The notes: generated by a model from the letters alone, not told the origin. A stretch of DNA of 64,000 nt from Ktedonobacter robiniae (GCF_016587375.1 NZ_BNJG01000001.1:2356001-2420000), one strand, 5' to 3'. Positions 1 through 8,100 are shown, counted from the first letter of the stretch. A program made the numbers and translations.

Positions 1-566
1 TGCCGAGCCTCGCCCTGTTGGCCGCTATTATCTTTATCAGCTTGCAGGTCATGGGCGCCTTCGCGCAAAAGCCCCAGGGCAACACGGGGCAATCGGGGAA
101 CCAACAGCAGGGAAATGCTCTAGTCGCTACCACCACACCAGCCAGTCAGGCCGCTACGGTCCCTACAACCGCGCCCACTGCTACCCCTACGACTGCCCCA
201 ACCTCAGCTCCAACGCCGATTCCTATACAGACCCCGGTACAGAAAGCGCACGCCGTTGTGCAGTCGTACTATGACCAGTTGAATCGGCGCGATTATCAAG
301 GTGCTTATAATCAATTGTCGCCCAATTTTCAAAACAGTTTATCTTATGATCGCTTCTCCAGCGGCTACTCTAAGGTGCACCACCAGGACATCACCTTCCT
401 GAGCGAGACATCCAATGGTGATGGGACCGTGACGGAAGCCGTTCATCTGGTGGTTCAAGAGGAGAATGATCAGGGTGTTGTCCAGACGCATGAGCAAAAC
501 TGGACGGGGATCATTGTTCAGCAGAGCGATGGAAGCTGGAAGATCGATAGCGCAAAATTTAGTTAA
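1..566 (+). CDS. Exported protein with NTF2-like C-terminal domain, 5' end cut by the window
   Basis: The reading frame is open to the left edge, so the start lies outside the window. The visible part begins with a hydrophobic stretch (LALLAAIIFISLQVMGAFA), which looks like the end of a signal peptide or a membrane anchor. A low-complexity Thr/Pro/Ala linker of about 45 residues follows. The last ~105 residues (from AHAVVQSYYDQLNRRDYQGA) resemble the small NTF2-like/DUF4878 domains of secreted proteins, with the usual helix-then-sheet pattern and an ending like DGSWKID. No catalytic residues are evident and the function is unknown. The stop codon lies inside a 32-bp-stem palindrome. Confidence 0.7.
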   Translation, partial: PSLALLAAIIFISLQVMGAFAQKPQGNTGQSGNQQQGNALVATTTPASQAATVPTTAPTATPTTAPTSAPTPIPIQTPVQKAHAVVQSYYDQLNRRDYQGAYNQLSPNFQNSLSYDRFSSGYSKVHHQDITFLSETSNGDGTVTEAVHLVVQEENDQGVVQTHEQNWTGIIVQQSDGSWKIDSAKFS

Positions 567-629
567 TCAGTAGTTGATGAAGTGGTGCCCCTGGCAGCCA
601 GGGGCACCACTTCATCAACTACTGATTAA
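563..629. terminator. Long perfect palindrome (32-bp stem, 3-nt loop)
   Basis: Perfect inverted repeat 563-594/598-629 with loop CAG. It includes the stop codon of the preceding gene. There is no U-tract. The inner part contains CCCCTGG, a motif shared with the palindromes near 9259, 19978 and 33661. Probably a terminator or 3'-end stabiliser. Confidence 0.7.
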
Positions 630-637
630 CGCTGGTT

Positions 638-661
638 GAGCGCCGCAAGCGCGAAAGCCAA
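638..661 (+). repeat. Dispersed GAGCGCCGCAAGCGCGAAA element
   Basis: A short GC-rich element ending in GCGCGAAAGCCAA. Close copies occur at 2619, 33351 and 43174, always just after a long palindrome. Here it also forms the left edge of a duplicated block that runs into the 5S rRNA promoter; the same block is seen at 33351. Confidence 0.6.
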
Positions 662-698
662 CGAATTTGATGATTTTTGAAAAGTCGCAAAAAAAGTG

Positions 699-727
699 TT
701 GACAAATCGCGAAGAGGATGGTATTAT
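699..727 (+). promoter_or_regulatory. Promoter of 5S rRNA copy 1
   Basis: TTGACA (699-704), 17-bp spacer, TATTAT (722-727): a near-consensus housekeeping sigma promoter about 40 bp upstream of the mature 5S sequence. Confidence 0.85.
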
Positions 728-767
728 GCACCATGTCAATCGGAACCGCTTGTATGCGCAGGCGAAC

Positions 768-879
768 CGGTGGTTATTGCGAAGAGGGTACACCCGTTCC
801 CATCCCGAACACGGTAGTTAAGCTCTTCAGCTCCAACGATACTTTGGGGGCAGCCCCACGGGAAAATAGGACACCGCCG
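768..879 (+). rRNA. rrf: 5S ribosomal RNA, copy 1
   Basis: Contains the universally conserved 5S core CCCATCCCGAACACGG followed by AGTTAAGCTC. The ends CGGTGG and CCGCCG pair to close helix I, which sets the boundaries at about 112 nt. No 16S or 23S gene is adjacent. The gene has its own promoter upstream and its own terminator downstream, so it is an independent transcription unit. Three further copies lie at 10755, 27654 and 33484. Confidence 0.95.
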
Positions 880-881
880 TT

Positions 882-912
882 TCGCCCGCTCACACGGGCG
901 GTTCTTTGTTTA
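882..912 (+). terminator. Intrinsic terminator of 5S copy 1
   Basis: Stem CGCCCG/CGGGCG around loop CTCACA, followed by a T-rich run (GTTCTTTGTTT). Confidence 0.75.
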
Positions 913-932
913 TATCGAACACGAGCAAACGC

Positions 933-1325
933 ATGGAAGAACTCAGTATTGGTGAAGTCGCCCGGCGCACCGGCCTGCGCACCTCGGCGATTCGTTACTA
1001 CGAAAGCATTAACCTTCTGCCGCCGCCGCGCAGGGTGAGCGGTCAGAGACGTTATGCGCCAGAGACGGTGCAAACACTGGAGTTCGTACAAACCGCCAGG
1101 CGTATTGGCTTCTCTCTTACAGAAATTCAATCTCTATTAGAGAAGCGACAGGGCGAAGTTCCCCTTGGGGCACACTGGCAGGGTCTGGTGCAGCGTAAAC
1201 TCATCGAGGTACAAAACGTTATTAATCAAGCTCAGACCATGCAGCACCTGCTGGTGCAGGGCGGCGGATGCAGCTGTACCACCCTCGAAGAATGCATCGA
1301 TTGCGTACTGGCAAACTGCCAATAA
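933..1325 (+). CDS. MerR family transcriptional regulator
   Basis: A 130-residue MerR regulator. The N-terminal winged helix reads LSIGEVARRTGLRTSAIRYY and is followed by the dimerisation coiled coil. The C-terminus is cysteine-rich (GGGCSC, then EECIDCVLANC). This is where SoxR-like members hold a 2Fe-2S cluster and metal sensors bind metal, so redox or metal sensing is likely, but the spacing is not exactly that of SoxR. ATG 933 is chosen because longer alternatives start inside the 5S terminator. The gene sits immediately behind 5S copy 1. Its target is unknown; no metal or redox gene is adjacent. Confidence 0.85.
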   Translation: MEELSIGEVARRTGLRTSAIRYYESINLLPPPRRVSGQRRYAPETVQTLEFVQTARRIGFSLTEIQSLLEKRQGEVPLGAHWQGLVQRKLIEVQNVINQAQTMQHLLVQGGGCSCTTLEECIDCVLANCQ

Positions 1326-1369
1326 GAAATATGCGTAGCGATGGCCCTGCTGAAAAATTGGGAAACGCG

Positions 1370-2080
1370 CTAAAGCTGGTCCTTACCGGTATGGGAAGCC
1401 TTCTCATGTGTTATGAGGCCCCGCTTCATGGCGACGGCGACAGCTGAGGCGCGCGAGTCGACCTGCAATTTAAAGTAGATGTTTGCCAGGTGTGTCTTGA
1501 CGGTTGGCTCACTGATACTCAGATAGGTAGCAATCTCCTTGTTACGCTGGCCATGTGCGACACAGGTCAGCACTTCTAGCTCGCGCTCCGTTAGATCCAC
1601 CCACTGCGCCTGTGCAGACGATCTCTCATCTACAGGTGTCGCCCCTTCTATTCGCTTAAGCAAACTCCGCACCAGGGCGTGCTGGAGGAGCGTCTCCTTG
1701 TGGACGCTCGCAGCCAGGGCCTGGAGGATGGTCATTCGACTGGCATGTAGCGGCAGGCACGTTGCCATGCCCGTTTGCAGACAGGCCAGGAGAAACTCTG
1801 GGTCATCGGCATGCATGGCGAGTCCCACAATCGCCAGGGCTGGCCACTCGCCGTGCATCATGCTGAGGGATTTGAGCGTCGCGCCCTGGTGAATATGCGT
1901 ATCAATGAGCAGGACCTGGGGTTGGAGTTCGCCTACAAGGCGCATTGTCTCAGGGAGCGATGTGGCGATGGCAAGCAGTTGAATATCCGGGCTACCGGCA
2001 AGCATAGTGCGCAGGCCTTCGCAGACAACCGGGTGTGCGCTGGCGATGAGCAGGCGCAATGGTTTGGAGGCGTCGTTCAT
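1370..2080 (-). CDS. NarL/LuxR-type response regulator
   Basis: 236 residues. Residues ~8-125 form a receiver-like domain; the phosphoacceptor candidate is the Asp in LLIDTHIHQG. Much of the acidic pocket is altered (ASAHPVV where DDH is usual), so phosphorylation is uncertain. The C-terminal ~65 residues are a clear LuxR helix-turn-helix (LTERELEVLTCVAHGQRNKE, then EPTVKTHLANI). ATG 2080 is preceded by AGAGGAAG. No histidine kinase is adjacent, so it is an orphan regulator; its target could include the divergent atpE. Confidence 0.85.
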   Translation of the reverse strand: MNDASKPLRLLIASAHPVVCEGLRTMLAGSPDIQLLAIATSLPETMRLVGELQPQVLLIDTHIHQGATLKSLSMMHGEWPALAIVGLAMHADDPEFLLACLQTGMATCLPLHASRMTILQALAASVHKETLLQHALVRSLLKRIEGATPVDERSSAQAQWVDLTERELEVLTCVAHGQRNKEIATYLSISEPTVKTHLANIYFKLQVDSRASAVAVAMKRGLITHEKASHTGKDQL

Positions 2081-2160
2081 CGTTCTTCCTCTGGTATGTA
2101 TTTAGCTTTATTACTTCTTTTGCATAGAATAGCAAAAATATAGCATGAAAACCAGGATAG

Positions 2161-2198
2161 ATGGATGAGATCCGTTTGGCTGAGAAGTAATCATCCAT
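2161..2198 (+). promoter_or_regulatory. Inverted repeat in the leader of atpE
   Basis: ATGGATGA (2161-2168) pairs with TCATCCAT (2191-2198) about 90 nt before the atpE start. Nearer the gene, AGGTG (near 2238) and CACCT (near 2270) could pair just before the Shine-Dalgarno AAGGAGG. A structured 5' leader is possible; no known riboswitch class is recognised. Confidence 0.3.
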
Positions 2199-2289
2199 TC
2201 GTACGATGTTGCCTGTCCGGTGAAGCCGCTACAATTGAGGTGTAAAGAGAAAAGAGATACATACAACTCACCTATAAGGAGGTAGGAGC

Positions 2290-2511
2290 ATGATGTGGCA
2301 AGCAATAGCCGCCGCCCTGGCGATTGGCCTGGGAGCAATTGGCGCGGGTATCGCCATGGGTTTAGCTAATGGGCGCGCTTATGAGGCGTTAGGGCGCAAC
2401 CCTGAGTCGGGAAGCACCGTACGCACAAACTTCATTCTAGGCCTGGTTTTCTCCGAAACGATTGCCATCTACGCCCTGGTCATGGGCTTGTTGATCCTCT
2501 TGCGCCAGTGA
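2290..2511 (+). CDS. atpE: F-type ATP synthase subunit c (orphan)
   Basis: 73 residues forming two membrane helices joined by a polar loop. Helix 1 carries the Gly repeat IGLGAIGAGIAMGLANG, the loop is GRNPE (RQP position) and helix 2 carries the ion-binding Glu in FSETIAIY. Length and pattern match the c-ring subunit that moves ions through F0. The helix-2 E-T-x-x-x-Y arrangement resembles sodium-type rings, but the helix-1 Gln of those rings is Met here, so proton coupling is more likely. A strong AAGGAGG lies before ATG 2290 (second ATG at 2293). None of the other atp genes is nearby, which is unusual. Confidence 0.9.
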   Translation: MMWQAIAAALAIGLGAIGAGIAMGLANGRAYEALGRNPESGSTVRTNFILGLVFSETIAIYALVMGLLILLRQ

Positions 2512-2530
2512 TAAAGAATCTCCTCTGGCT

Positions 2531-2563
2531 CTTGCCTCGGCTCGTTACGCTAACCTCAGGGGT
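2531..2563. repeat. Dispersed CCTCGGCTCGTTACGC element
   Basis: CTTGCCTCGGCTCGTTACGC followed by a CTCAGGGGTAAG-like tail. A very close copy is at 48277-48310, and partial or variant copies are at 32081 and 33266. Here it flanks the left arm of a long palindrome, with the GAGCGCC element at 2619 flanking the right arm. Confidence 0.55.
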
Positions 2564-2621
2564 AAGATGTGTATGTGGAAAACGGCTCTGCCGTTTTCCA
2601 CATACACATCTTACCCCTGAG
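2555..2621. terminator. Long perfect palindrome (32-bp stem, 3-nt loop)
   Basis: Arms 2555-2586 and 2590-2621, loop TCT, perfectly paired. It has the same 32+3+32 geometry as the element at 563-629 but unrelated sequence. It lies between atpE and the phosphatase gene. Confidence 0.7.
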
Positions 2622-2638
2622 CGCCATAGGCGCGAAAA
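2619..2638 (+). repeat. Dispersed GAGCGCC..GGCGCGAAA element
   Basis: GAGCGCCATAGGCGCGAAAA, a one- or two-base variant of the elements at 638, 33351 and 43174, immediately right of the palindrome. Confidence 0.5.
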
Positions 2639-2761
2639 AAGCAGGCAGGATAAAGAGTGCATATGCTACAATGTCAATATAATCAATATTGTAGCTATGA
2701 TGTAGGCTCGAGGGATAGTTCTCGCGAAGCTGTGCTAAAGAAAGAGGAGAAAACTTCTTTT

Positions 2762-3484
2762 ATGACCACCCAGCTCTATCTGATTCGTCATGGTGAAGCC
2801 ACAAGCCAGGTACACCAGTTTCTTCGCGATGATGGGCTTACCGAATTAGGCGTCAGGCAGGCCGAGCACCTGCGCGATAGATTGATTGCTACACGCGAGA
2901 TCCAGGCAGACGTTGTGATCGCCAGTACCCTTCCACGAGCCAGACAGACCGCCGAGATTATCGCCCCGGCCTTTGAGCTACCAATTATCTTTGATGATGA
3001 GGTGCAGGAAATGCTAGAAGGCGAAGCCCATGGCCTGACCTATGATGAATATCACGAGCGCTATGGTCCCGGTCCGGACTTTCTGCACCAGCCATTTAAA
3101 CCGATAGCGCCAGGTGGCGAGAACTGGCCCTCCTTTGCCCTGCGTGTCGCCACCGCTTTAGAGCGCATTACTCAAGAGCATGCCGGCAAGAGTATCGTCA
3201 TCGTCTGTCATGGCGGTGTTATCGATAATTCTTTCGCCTACTTCTTCCGCTATAGCACCTTTGCCATGCCGCCTGCCCATTTCTTTACCCAGAATACCTC
3301 CATTACTCAGTGGCGAGAGGATGAGCATAATGGAACCAGTTTCTGGCGCTTGATACGTTATAACGATAATATGCATGTGCGTGGCTTGGAGACGGATACA
3401 TTCATCCCCTGGGAACAGCTTCCCCTGCCAAAGAGAAAGCGCTACCAGGTCGACCAGCCCGACGAACCTGCCAGCGAACAATAA
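2762..3484 (+). CDS. Histidine phosphatase family protein (phosphoglycerate mutase-like)
   Basis: 240 residues. The family signature LIRHGEA is at residues 7-13 (catalytic His10 of RHG). The second catalytic His is in VIVCHGG, and Arg of STLPRARQTA completes the phosphate pocket. The enzyme removes or transfers phosphate through a phosphohistidine; the substrate cannot be told from sequence. ATG 2762 is preferred over upstream in-frame starts because AGAGGAG lies just before it and the family begins right there. Monocistronic, closed by a long palindrome. Confidence 0.85.
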   Translation: MTTQLYLIRHGEATSQVHQFLRDDGLTELGVRQAEHLRDRLIATREIQADVVIASTLPRARQTAEIIAPAFELPIIFDDEVQEMLEGEAHGLTYDEYHERYGPGPDFLHQPFKPIAPGGENWPSFALRVATALERITQEHAGKSIVIVCHGGVIDNSFAYFFRYSTFAMPPAHFFTQNTSITQWREDEHNGTSFWRLIRYNDNMHVRGLETDTFIPWEQLPLPKRKRYQVDQPDEPASEQ

Positions 3485-3487
3485 AAA

Positions 3488-3558
3488 ATAAGAGGTACAG
3501 AATGTTAGGATAGGACATGCCGCAGGCATGTCCTATCCTAACATTCTGTACCTCTTAT
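3488..3558. terminator. Long palindrome (34-bp stem, loop GCA)
   Basis: Arms 3488-3521 and 3525-3558 pair perfectly. It starts 3 bp after the phosphatase stop and serves the 3' ends of both convergent genes (phosphatase and mgtE). Confidence 0.7.
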
Positions 3559-3572
3559 AAAAAGGGAAAGAG

Positions 3573-5510
3573 CTATAGCGCGACGCGCTCGATTAGCATA
3601 ATGGTTACGGTCAGGAAGACTCCCAGGCTAATCACGGAGATCACAGGATCAAGTAGAGGCGCTGTGATTAAACTGCCACGCAGGCGCAGGCGCTGCAAGA
3701 GATTGGGCAGACCCAGGCCGCAGAAGTAGGCGATCAACTGTGTAAAGCCAAAGCCCAGCGCCGCCACCAGACTTAAGGCAACGGTATGGAAGAGCACGAA
3801 GGCCGCAATCCCAGCCAGGATACTCACGACAATGCCGCTAAAGGTGCCGATCAGCAACTCACGCAGAATCGTTTTCCACAGATCACGCCCGCGTGTGCTG
3901 CGCAGGTTCCAGCCTGCGATGCCCAGGGCCTGTGAGCTGGCACTCCCGCTTGTGAGCAGCAGCATCGGAACCAGGCAGAAGAGACCTCCAAGCGCCAGTG
4001 AGAGCCGATTATCGCTTACACTTCCTACGAGGCTAACGAGTGCGGTGGTATGTGCGAGCAGAGGGGCGAAGGCCTGAGCCAGGACCAGGGCCAGAACAAA
4101 GCCTGCAATCACATTGACAATAGGCCAGATTGTGCGCCGAGCGGCGGTTGACCAGGAGAAATTCTCCTCTTCTTCAGACTCCTCCACATCTGCGCCCACG
4201 ATATCGGAGAGGTCTTCAGCTTGCTCCTCGTGGATAACGTCGATGACGTCGTCGACCGTGACCAGTCCCACAAGGTGATCTTCCTCATCAACGACGGGCA
4301 CGCCGAGCAGGTCATACTTGGCGATGATCCGCGCCACCTCTTCCTGGTCGGTATCCACACGCACCTTGATGACGTCCGGGTCCTTCAGATCGGCGATGCG
4401 TGTCGTGGGTTCGGCGACAACCAGTTGCCGTAGCGAGACCACACCCTTTAGATGGTGCTGCTCATCGATGACATAAAGATAGTAAACCATCTCCAGGTGC
4501 TCTGAGTGCTGGCGCAGGTAGGTCAGCGCATCCTCGACCGTCGATGTCTCGGAGAGCGCCAGGTACTCAGGCGTCATAATACCGCCTGCCGTCTCGGCAT
4601 CATAGCGCAGGAGATCGCGAATGGGGCGCGACTCCTCAGTGGGCATGAGGTTGAGCAGGTGCTCGGCCTCAGCCGGAGCCATCTCGGCCAGGATATCGGC
4701 AGCATCATCGGGTGGGAGGCGCTCCAGGAGATCAGAGGCGCGCTCGGGATCCAGCTCGCTGATCAGCTCGCTCTGCAAGGGATACTCGACCTCGTTGAGG
4801 GTATCGGCGGCGGTCTCCATGTCCAGGCGCTCCAGCATGGCCCCGGCCTCTTCGACATCGAGCTGCTCCAGAATGTCGGCGATATCGGCGGGATGGAGAT
4901 CGATCAGTTTGTTATGACTCACGTTGAGCTGGAGCTTGGGGATAACGCCAACTGCCCCCACGGTTGCAGCGGTGGTACCTGCCAGGGCGAGCTGACCGGT
5001 GTGTGCGCCCACCACCTGAATGGGTTCAACATAATTCCAGGTAATGGTTCGCTCTGGCAACTGCAATGGAACGACGCGCCCGATGCGGTCAATTGTGGCT
5101 TGCAAGCCAAGGCGACGCAGCAGGCCACTCAGGCTAATATCCACACCAACCAGGCGCGCGGTGCGCTTAATCTGAGCCAGTTTAAGATCATTGACTTTAA
5201 CAACGCGGAAGCCCTGAGTATCTACAATCTGCTTATCAAGGATATCTCTTTTTAATAAAAGCTCTTCAGTATGTGGAATATAAGGTGTAATACCATCTTT
5301 ATTAACATTTAAGCGTACTTCTGGTCCCTCTACAGTAGCTACCTGGGACCAGGGAATCATCGTTTCTCCGTTGCCGCTGCGATGGACGACGAGCGCGGTC
5401 ACCACGGGAAAGGTCTCATCAAGGGAGACGCAGACATCGCGCACGCTACCCACGCGGCGATGGTCGTTATCGACAATGCTCCGGCGGAGCAGATCGCTCA
5501 AGAAAATCAT
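3573..5510 (-). CDS. mgtE: Magnesium transporter MgtE with N-terminal PRC-barrel region
   Basis: 645 residues from ATG 5510, longer than the usual ~450 because of a ~200-residue N-terminal part with two PRC-barrel-like segments (MIFLSDLLRRSIVDND; RRVGSVRDV). Next comes the MgtE N superhelix with repeated LLERLPPDDAADIL-type motifs, then two CBS domains (from MTPEYLALSE to the GLVTVDDVIDVI segment). The C-terminal membrane domain has about five helices. The cytosolic domains act as the Mg2+ sensor that closes the channel. In-frame starts further upstream exist, but ATG 5510 follows GGCGGTGATTTC and begins the PRC domain. A probable M-box lies upstream on the same strand, fitting Mg2+ control of expression. 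Confidence 0.92.
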   Translation of the reverse strand: MIFLSDLLRRSIVDNDHRRVGSVRDVCVSLDETFPVVTALVVHRSGNGETMIPWSQVATVEGPEVRLNVNKDGITPYIPHTEELLLKRDILDKQIVDTQGFRVVKVNDLKLAQIKRTARLVGVDISLSGLLRRLGLQATIDRIGRVVPLQLPERTITWNYVEPIQVVGAHTGQLALAGTTAATVGAVGVIPKLQLNVSHNKLIDLHPADIADILEQLDVEEAGAMLERLDMETAADTLNEVEYPLQSELISELDPERASDLLERLPPDDAADILAEMAPAEAEHLLNLMPTEESRPIRDLLRYDAETAGGIMTPEYLALSETSTVEDALTYLRQHSEHLEMVYYLYVIDEQHHLKGVVSLRQLVVAEPTTRIADLKDPDVIKVRVDTDQEEVARIIAKYDLLGVPVVDEEDHLVGLVTVDDVIDVIHEEQAEDLSDIVGADVEESEEEENFSWSTAARRTIWPIVNVIAGFVLALVLAQAFAPLLAHTTALVSLVGSVSDNRLSLALGGLFCLVPMLLLTSGSASSQALGIAGWNLRSTRGRDLWKTILRELLIGTFSGIVVSILAGIAAFVLFHTVALSLVAALGFGFTQLIAYFCGLGLPNLLQRLRLRGSLITAPLLDPVISVISLGVFLTVTIMLIERVAL

Positions 5511-5551
5511 GAAATCACCGCCTTTTTCAAGACTCAGTAGTGCGTATCCAC

Positions 5552-5560
5552 TTATCCACA
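5552..5560 (+). other. Single perfect DnaA box TTATCCACA
   Basis: An exact DnaA-box consensus in the mgtE 5' leader region. It is single, so it may be chance. Confidence 0.3.
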
Positions 5561-5954
5561 TTCTGTGCACATATGTGTATAAGTAGTTTGAATGTCCTTT
5601 GCAGTTGCTCGTTTGCGGTGGTAGATGCCCTGTTAAAGGAGCAAGGCGTACAGTGTTCCTAGTTCTCCTGTGGGCAGGAGGGTCACTGGAGACTGTGTAA
5701 TATTCTTCGGATAGCAAAGCCGAGCACAGGTTGGTCTGTCGGGAGCGGTATAAGCCTGTCGCGCGGACAGGTAGGACTAGCGATGCCTCTTTTGTAAGAG
5801 AACATCGTCAGAGACGCGCTCATAGACAGAGCAGAAAAGCCATAAGGGGGATGCTGCTGAGCAGCACAAGGACTTGCTGGCAAAGGCGGGATCGTCCTTA
5901 CTCGACATCTCTTGGGTCTGACTATAATGCTATATCATAGGGGGAAACTGGTGG

Positions 5955-6150
5955 ATGTCAGCTCATCGAGTAAGGGTATGGTGGTTATAGGTCAGGCAAG
6001 CGAGGTATTGGAAAGTGAGCCATCGCAACCACACCTGGCTACTCGATGAGGAGTAGAACTCTCCCATTGGCAGGCACAATTAGGCCTGCCACTAGTACTA
6101 TGACTAGAACTAGGGCCAGCGTCCATATCCCTCACCTCCTTTGCCCAGGC
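5955..6150 (-). promoter_or_regulatory. Probable M-box (ykoK) magnesium riboswitch upstream of mgtE
   Basis: Read on the minus strand, the segment has the M-box landmarks in order: AGGTGAGGGATATGGACGCT (near 6118-6137), then GCCAATGGGAGAG (near 6063-6075), then a 3' part with CTTGCC and CCATACCC. The mirror sequences CTCATCGAGTA and TACTCGATGAG (near 6042 and 5962) can close a helix. M-boxes sense Mg2+ and shut off Mg2+ transporters, and the downstream gene is mgtE. It differs from the classic form by an extra GGCAGGCC/GGCCTGCC hairpin and by lying about 440 nt from the start codon. The 5511-5955 stretch between aptamer and gene holds no convincing gene. The 6150-6515 stretch upstream is AT-rich and shows nothing clear. 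Confidence 0.65.
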
Positions 6151-6515
6151 AATTATGCGTATTTACTCCGGAGCGCCAGTAGTGGCGCTAGATCGGTAAC
6201 GAAGCGGAGCAATCGCATTGATTGTGGGTGTACGAAAAAATTTTTGGAAATTGTGAGATTTTTCTCTCTTCACTGAGTATAACATGTCCTTAAAGAGGTG
6301 ACAAGTTACTTAGTGTACATAGTACATATGTGCATGTTGCACATTATGCACATAACGAGAAGTATCACAATGATTCAATGTGGCTTAGACTGTGTTATGT
6401 GTCTTCTTGTACACGGGAGAAGGGTGCACAGGGTTTCACTGTCTGGTTGTAATAAGCAGGTTAATAATATCTCCTGGCGCGCCATGGCGCGTAGCCTCTG
6501 GTTGAGTGGCTGATT

Positions 6516-7304
6516 TTATCCCTGCGGTAGGAGAGGATAGATTGCATTCTTCAGTTGGGCGCAGATATCTTCCACTGGTTGTTTGGCGTCGATGACCCGA
6601 AACTCGTAGGGCTTGACCATGTGCTCGAACTGGGTGAGGAGCCGGGCCTGGTAGGTTATAAAGCTTTCATAGAGATCGGGACCCAGGCGCATATCCATCC
6701 CTGATTCCCAGTAATTGAAACCACCGCGCTGGAGCACGCGTGGAATCAGATCATCAATACCAATGTTGAGATAGAAAATGGCATCAGGCCTGAGGGCCAG
6801 GCTGTAAATAGAGCGTAGCCAATGAGGATTGGCGCCACGCACCATTGCACGAGCCATCAGTGTATAGATATAGCGGTCAATCAGAACAATAAAGCCAGCT
6901 CGTAGCGCGGGGAGAACCTGGTTCTCCAGGCGATCTACGAAATCGGTGGCGTAGAAGAGATGCATCGTGATTGGGCCAAGAGTATGTCCGGCCTTGGCCT
7001 GCCTGATACCATCGCCTGCGAGTGCCGAGCGCGTGAACTCGGTATCTGCTACTGCGTAGCCCAGGCTCTCCAGCCAGGGACGTAAGAGCCGAAGCTGTGT
7101 TGTGCGACCTACACCATCGGTACCTTCAATAACAATCAAGCGTCCTGGCAAAATTTCTTCACCAACCTGAATACCCAGGGTATCAATACCATAACAATCA
7201 GGGCGGGTCATAAATATGTGTTCCTCCTTAAACAGATCCACCAGCGTGGTTGAAGCCGAAATCCCTTTCGTGTCGCGGATGATTGGCTCAATGACGACAC
7301 TCAT
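6516..7304 (-). CDS. Thymidylate-kinase-like protein with altered Walker A (K to R)
   Basis: About 262 residues from ATG 7304. A ~50-residue N-terminal extension precedes a thymidylate-kinase fold: P-loop at residues 61-69 reads GTDGVGRTT, with Arg67 where the phosphate-binding Lys should be. The lid/DRY region is kept (LIDRYIYTLMARAM). It is a diverged paralogue of the gene just upstream, which has an intact P-loop. The two are almost certainly co-transcribed: the stop of the first and the AAGGAG of this one overlap. A TTG start at 7331 in the same frame is possible. With Lys replaced by Arg, kinase activity may be weak or lost; a regulatory or heterodimer role is conceivable but unproven. 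Confidence 0.75.
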   Translation of the reverse strand: MSVVIEPIIRDTKGISASTTLVDLFKEEHIFMTRPDCYGIDTLGIQVGEEILPGRLIVIEGTDGVGRTTQLRLLRPWLESLGYAVADTEFTRSALAGDGIRQAKAGHTLGPITMHLFYATDFVDRLENQVLPALRAGFIVLIDRYIYTLMARAMVRGANPHWLRSIYSLALRPDAIFYLNIGIDDLIPRVLQRGGFNYWESGMDMRLGPDLYESFITYQARLLTQFEHMVKPYEFRVIDAKQPVEDICAQLKNAIYPLLPQG

Positions 7305-7320
7305 GGATAGAAGTGACTCC

Positions 7321-8100
7321 TTACTTGACAATAATCTCGGAACGTCCAGTAGACTGTGAAGTCTGTTTCCAGGATGACCCTCCAGGCGTCGACTCTAGCG
7401 GGGCTGACCCTAAAGGAGGTAGCGGCATACTGATGCGGCGCACACCTTCAAGGCAAGGAAGGACGAGCTCGCGCATATGTCGCTGCTGCTCTTGAATGGA
7501 GAGCGTGGCATCCATCACGGTGAGGCCAAACTCCTTGATCATTGCCTCATATTCCTGGACCACGCGATGCTGAAAGAGTTTGAAGCTCTCATAGGGATCG
7601 GTGCTCAGTCCCAGGTCCATGCCCGCCTCATAGTACTTCAGATGTGGTCTCCCATTCATAATCCGGCGTAATGAGAGCGAGAGGGGCACGCGGTAGTAGA
7701 ACGCCAGGGTAGGTTGTACCGCGAAGCGATAGAGTTCCCGTACCCAGGTACGGTTCACTCCACGAGCCGCGTCGCGTGCAAAAGCTGTATAAATATAGCG
7801 GTCCGCAAGCACAATCGCGCCAGCCTTCAGTGGCGGGATAATGTCATGTTCGGTGCGATCCGCAAAATCCGTGGCATGAATCAGGCTAAACGTGGTCGGC
7901 GTGAGAATTTGCTTTTTCTTACCGCGCGAGGTTGTTTGTTTGACGAGCGGTGAGGAGTTCCACTCGCTAAAGAAGACACTATACCCCTGGCTGATCAGCC
8001 ACTGGCGGAGTAGCGCTATCTGGGTGCTCTTACCGGAGCCATCGATTCCCTCAACAACGAAGAGCTTACCAGGAAACTGATGTGACCCGTAGGTTTCCAT
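7321..8100 (-). CDS. Thymidylate kinase family protein
   Basis: 259 residues with a P-loop at 18-26 (GIDGSGKST) and the dTMP-kinase DRY signature (LADRYIYTAFARD), so it likely phosphorylates a nucleoside monophosphate such as dTMP. A poly-basic stretch (SRGKKKQ) sits where the substrate-lid sequence varies, and the C-terminus has a ~40-residue Pro/Gly/Ser tail not typical of Tmk. First gene of a two-gene unit with its diverged paralogue. Whether it is the cell's main tmk cannot be decided from this window. The ~460 bp upstream (8101-8558) hold no recognisable gene. Confidence 0.8.
   Translation of the reverse strand: METYGSHQFPGKLFVVEGIDGSGKSTQIALLRQWLISQGYSVFFSEWNSSPLVKQTTSRGKKKQILTPTTFSLIHATDFADRTEHDIIPPLKAGAIVLADRYIYTAFARDAARGVNRTWVRELYRFAVQPTLAFYYRVPLSLSLRRIMNGRPHLKYYEAGMDLGLSTDPYESFKLFQHRVVQEYEAMIKEFGLTVMDATLSIQEQQRHMRELVLPCLEGVRRISMPLPPLGSAPLESTPGGSSWKQTSQSTGRSEIIVK

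Noticed and set aside
718-1130. Reading frames over the 5S rRNA genes on both strands (similar ones at 10701, 27534 and 33434)
   Set aside because: They repeat because the 5S rRNA repeats; the sequence is rRNA with its own promoter and terminator, not protein coding.
2161-2200. Possible TPP riboswitch before atpE because of GGCTGAGA
   Set aside because: The rest of the thi-box is missing and the gene has no link to thiamine.
5683-5883. 66-codon frame in the mgtE leader
   Set aside because: No ribosome site or domain; the region is better explained as leader RNA downstream of the M-box candidate.
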